Part shown: positions 4,251 to 6,033 of the stretch, in pieces | How the letters are laid out: each line of letters starts with the position of its first letter | How positions within the stretch are numbered: position 1 is the stretch's first letter | DNA from: Candidatus Jorgensenbacteria bacterium CG23_combo_of_CG06-09_8_20_14_all_54_14 | Lineage (GTDB): Bacteria; Patescibacteriota; Minisyncoccia; UBA6257; GWB1-50-10 | Direction of reading: 5' to 3' | Assembly: GCA_002772205.1 (NCBI GenBank) | Contig: PCRZ01000003.1 | Location: 1-6,033, forward strand | Length of the DNA stretch: 6,033 bases | Made by a program: the position numbers and the translations under genes | Notes under the pieces: generated by a model | The model's input: only the letters and a program-made list of their open reading frames with translations | What the model was told of the DNA's origin: nothing | The model's database searches: none

Positions 4251-5564
4251 ATGCCTCACCCCCCGGCGCAAAAAAAAGGCGATGGAAGCAAGGGTGAGGG
4301 GAAACAACCCTTTCAATCGGTGAAGGGGATGGCCGACATCCTTCCCAAGGATGCCCAATGGTGGTACATGATGATTGATGCCGCCCGCACGGTGAGCGAG
4401 CTCCACAATTTTCATTTCCTTGAGACCCCCGTCGTCGAACCGGCGGCGCTCTTTGAGTCCGGCACCGGGCTCTCCACCGACATCGTGGAGAAGCAGATGT
4501 ATGTGTTCAAAACGAAGGGCGGGGATCGGGTGGCGCTCCGCCCAGAAGGTACCCCGTCTGTGATGCGGAGTTACTTAGAACACCACCTGGGCTACTACGC
4601 GTTGCCCCTCAAGGTGTTCCACTACGGTCCCATGTTCCGCTACGAGCGGCCGCAGGCGGGGCGCGAGCGCCAGTTCCACCAGTGGGAGTTTGACATTTTA
4701 GGTGACGGCGACCCCATCTACGACGTTGAGATCATCCTCGCGGCGATGGATTTTTTGAAAGCGCTCAAGATCAAAAATCCGCTCCTCAAGATCAACACCA
4801 TCGGGTGCCGCGTGTGCCGCCCCGGCTACCGCGAGCGGTTGAAGAGCTATTACCAAACACGCAAAGAAAAACTATGTGAGGACTGTGTGCGGCGATTGCA
4901 AACGAACCCACTCCGTCTCTTGGACTGCAAGGAAAAAAGATGCGAGGAATTAAAGAGAAACGCGCCTATCGTCCTTGACTACCTCTGCCAGGCCTGCAAC
5001 AACCACTTCCGCTCGGTGCTGGAGCTCGTGGAGGATAACGGTATTGCATATGAACCTGACCCGTACCTCGTCCGGGGGTTGGACTACTACAATCGCACTG
5101 TCTTCGAGGTGGTGACTCCATCCTCCCCGGGCTCAGTTGCCGGCGGCGGTCGCTACGATTACCTTGCCGAGCAGCTTGGCGGGCACATGGTCCCCGCGGT
5201 GGGCATCGCCATGGGGCTTGAGCGCGTTATGGAAGTGCTCAAGAAGGAAGGAGTGGTGCCGCCGCAGGTCAGGAATAGACCAACTGTGTTCTTCGCCGCG
5301 GTGGGGGAGCAGGCGAAGAAAGCAAGTTTGCGCATTATGCGGGAACTGCGGGCAAACGGCATCGTGGTGGTGGAAGCCCTAGGGAAGCGGTCGCTGAAGG
5401 CGCAGCTCAAGGCGGCTAACAGATCCAAAATTTCCCTCGCGCTTCTCCTCGGGCAGCAGGAGGTATTTGAGGGGAGCATGATGGTGCGGAATATGGTCAC
5501 GGGAGCCCAGGAAACGGTAGTGCTCTCCAACCTCGTGGAGGAGGTGAAGAAGAGATTACGATGA
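4251..5564 (+). CDS. hisS: Histidine-tRNA ligase
   Basis: Encodes 437 residues of a class II aminoacyl-tRNA synthetase that joins histidine to tRNA-His. Visible signatures are KGMADILP (25-32), RPEGT (97-101), motif 2 with FRYERPQAGRERQF (129-142), the histidine-binding LVRGLDYYNRTVFE (273-286) and GGGRYD (298-303), and motif 3 GIAMGLER (318-325). An insertion carries four cysteine pairs (186/189, 209/212, 226/231, 246/249), as in HisRS forms with a probable metal-binding insertion. The anticodon-binding domain covers about 335-437. The first 23 residues are a Lys/Gly-rich tail outside the family core. The start at 4251 is preferred because the open frame upstream would overlap lepB. There is no Shine-Dalgarno sequence, so translation may be coupled to lepB. 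The last codons and the TGA lie in a repeat element. Confidence 0.95.
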   Translation: MPHPPAQKKGDGSKGEGKQPFQSVKGMADILPKDAQWWYMMIDAARTVSELHNFHFLETPVVEPAALFESGTGLSTDIVEKQMYVFKTKGGDRVALRPEGTPSVMRSYLEHHLGYYALPLKVFHYGPMFRYERPQAGRERQFHQWEFDILGDGDPIYDVEIILAAMDFLKALKIKNPLLKINTIGCRVCRPGYRERLKSYYQTRKEKLCEDCVRRLQTNPLRLLDCKEKRCEELKRNAPIVLDYLCQACNNHFRSVLELVEDNGIAYEPDPYLVRGLDYYNRTVFEVVTPSSPGSVAGGGRYDYLAEQLGGHMVPAVGIAMGLERVMEVLKKEGVVPPQVRNRPTVFFAAVGEQAKKASLRIMRELRANGIVVVEALGKRSLKAQLKAANRSKISLALLLGQQEVFEGSMMVRNMVTGAQETVVLSNLVEEVKKRLR

Positions 5565-5617
5565 CCATGACGATGACAATATCTTCCTTCCGCGGTCATA
5601 GTCATTGTTATAGTCAT
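5555..5617. repeat. Inverted hexamer array between hisS and the HIT gene (4 + spacer + 4)
   Basis: Four plus-strand hexamers (ATTACG, ATGACC, ATGACG, ATGACA; 5555-5578), a 15-nt spacer, then four minus-strand hexamers (ATGACT, ATAACA, ATGACT, ATGACC; 5617-5594). Positions 5561-5577 can pair with 5601-5617 over 17 bp, with two G-T wobbles and one mismatch. The left array includes the final hisS codons and its TGA (5562-5564). It could act as a transcript-end hairpin, but no T tract follows. Confidence 0.75.
5606..5614 (+). promoter_or_regulatory. Extended -10-like box before the HIT gene
   Basis: TGT-TATAGT (hexamer 5609-5614) lies within the right-hand hexamer array, 20 nt before the ATG at 5635. 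The eight bases GTTATAGT also occur in the array that precedes the PilM-PilN gene. Upstream transcription from lepB-hisS could also reach the gene. Confidence 0.3.
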
Positions 5618-5634
5618 ACGTTGTTGTGAATGAA

Positions 5635-6033
5635 ATGAACAACTGTCTTTTCTGCAAAATCGCGAACAAGGAAATTCCCGCACACATCATCTATGAAGAT
5701 GGGGATACCATCGGGATTCTTGATATAACGCCGCGCGCCCCGGGGCACACTATGGTCATCCCGAAGGTGCACGGAGCCACCATCCTTGAGGTGCAGGACG
5801 CAACCATCGTTTCCCTGTTTGGCGCCGTGAAGAAGGTAACCGCGCTCCTCCAGAAGGCGCTCGCGCCGGATGGGTTCACGATAGGCATCAACCACGGCAG
5901 GGCTTCGGGGCAAGCGGTGGACCACCTCCATATCCACGTCATCCCGCGCTGGCTCACGGACGGCGGCGGCTCGGTACACTCGGTGGTAAACAATCCTCCG
6001 CAGGAATCTTTAGACGCTATCAAAGAGAAAATC
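5635..6033 (+). CDS. HIT-family nucleotide hydrolase (3' end outside the window)
   Basis: 133 residues are visible and the frame is still open at the window edge; HIT proteins of this type are usually near 140 residues, so little is missing. The histidine triad is HLHIHVI (97-103), in which the second-last His of HxHxH is the nucleotidyl-transfer nucleophile of the family. CLFC (4-7) is the cysteine pair often found in the zinc-binding N-terminus. Other family marks are YEDGDTIGILDITPRAPGHTMVIPK (20-44) and NHGRASGQAVDH (86-97). Members hydrolyse nucleoside phosphoramidates or dinucleoside polyphosphates; the exact substrate cannot be read from sequence. The ATG at 5635 is preferred; a GTG three codons upstream (5626) is in frame. 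No Shine-Dalgarno sequence is present. Confidence 0.93.
   Translation, partial: MNNCLFCKIANKEIPAHIIYEDGDTIGILDITPRAPGHTMVIPKVHGATILEVQDATIVSLFGAVKKVTALLQKALAPDGFTIGINHGRASGQAVDHLHIHVIPRWLTDGGGSVHSVVNNPPQESLDAIKEKI

Noticed and set aside
5159..5683. Minus-strand open frame over the hisS end and repeat
   Set aside because: It is a shadow of hisS; the ITMTMT stretch comes from the hexamer array.
1..6033. TGA recoded as glycine, as in some CPR lineages
   Set aside because: hisS ends naturally at TGA, and no core gene carries an in-frame TGA.

Overview
The window looks like a piece of a Patescibacteria (CPR, Parcubacteria-type) chromosome. It is GC-rich in its genes and uses the standard code: TGA is a true stop in hisS. 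Almost every start codon lacks a Shine-Dalgarno sequence. Three small envelope or pilus-type proteins resemble sets I associate with Parcubacteria, and a short pth, a single-TM signal peptidase I and a HIT protein are packed closely around them. The lineage is an inference from protein style; no rRNA marker is present.

Layout. Positions 1-185 hold a possible C-terminal gene end, a 131-nt inverted-repeat structure and a promoter. Next come a membrane-anchored protein of unknown function (186-611), a strong terminator, a pilin-like membrane protein (692-1192), and a PilM-PilN fusion (1376-2866). Reading toward them from the other strand is pth (3531-2863), whose stop codon overlaps that of the fusion gene. 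Divergent from pth is the pair lepB-hisS (3697-4245, 4251-5564; 5-nt gap), followed by a HIT-family gene (from 5635) that runs off the window.

The genes fall into two jobs. The left half looks like cell-surface/type IV pilus assembly: a pilin-like protein, then a fused cytoplasmic actin-like platform and inner-membrane PilN arm. The right half is housekeeping: peptidyl-tRNA recycling, signal-peptide cleavage, histidine charging and nucleotide-phosphoramidate/dinucleotide hydrolysis.

The most unusual signal is not a gene. Four elements (1199-1378, 3015-3086, 3558-3684, 5555-5617) share one design. A 6-8 nt motif is repeated about four times, then a spacer, then about four copies of the same motif on the opposite strand. 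The motif differs at each locus (GTNNNN-type hexamers, TAGGCNN, TACGAA, ATGACN). One lies inside pth, apparently adding about 30 residues in frame; one contributes the pilM-like start codon and a -10-like box; one overlaps the hisS stop codon; one fills the pth/lepB divergent promoter region. I know of no named family matching this, so it is reported as a candidate undescribed repeat type.
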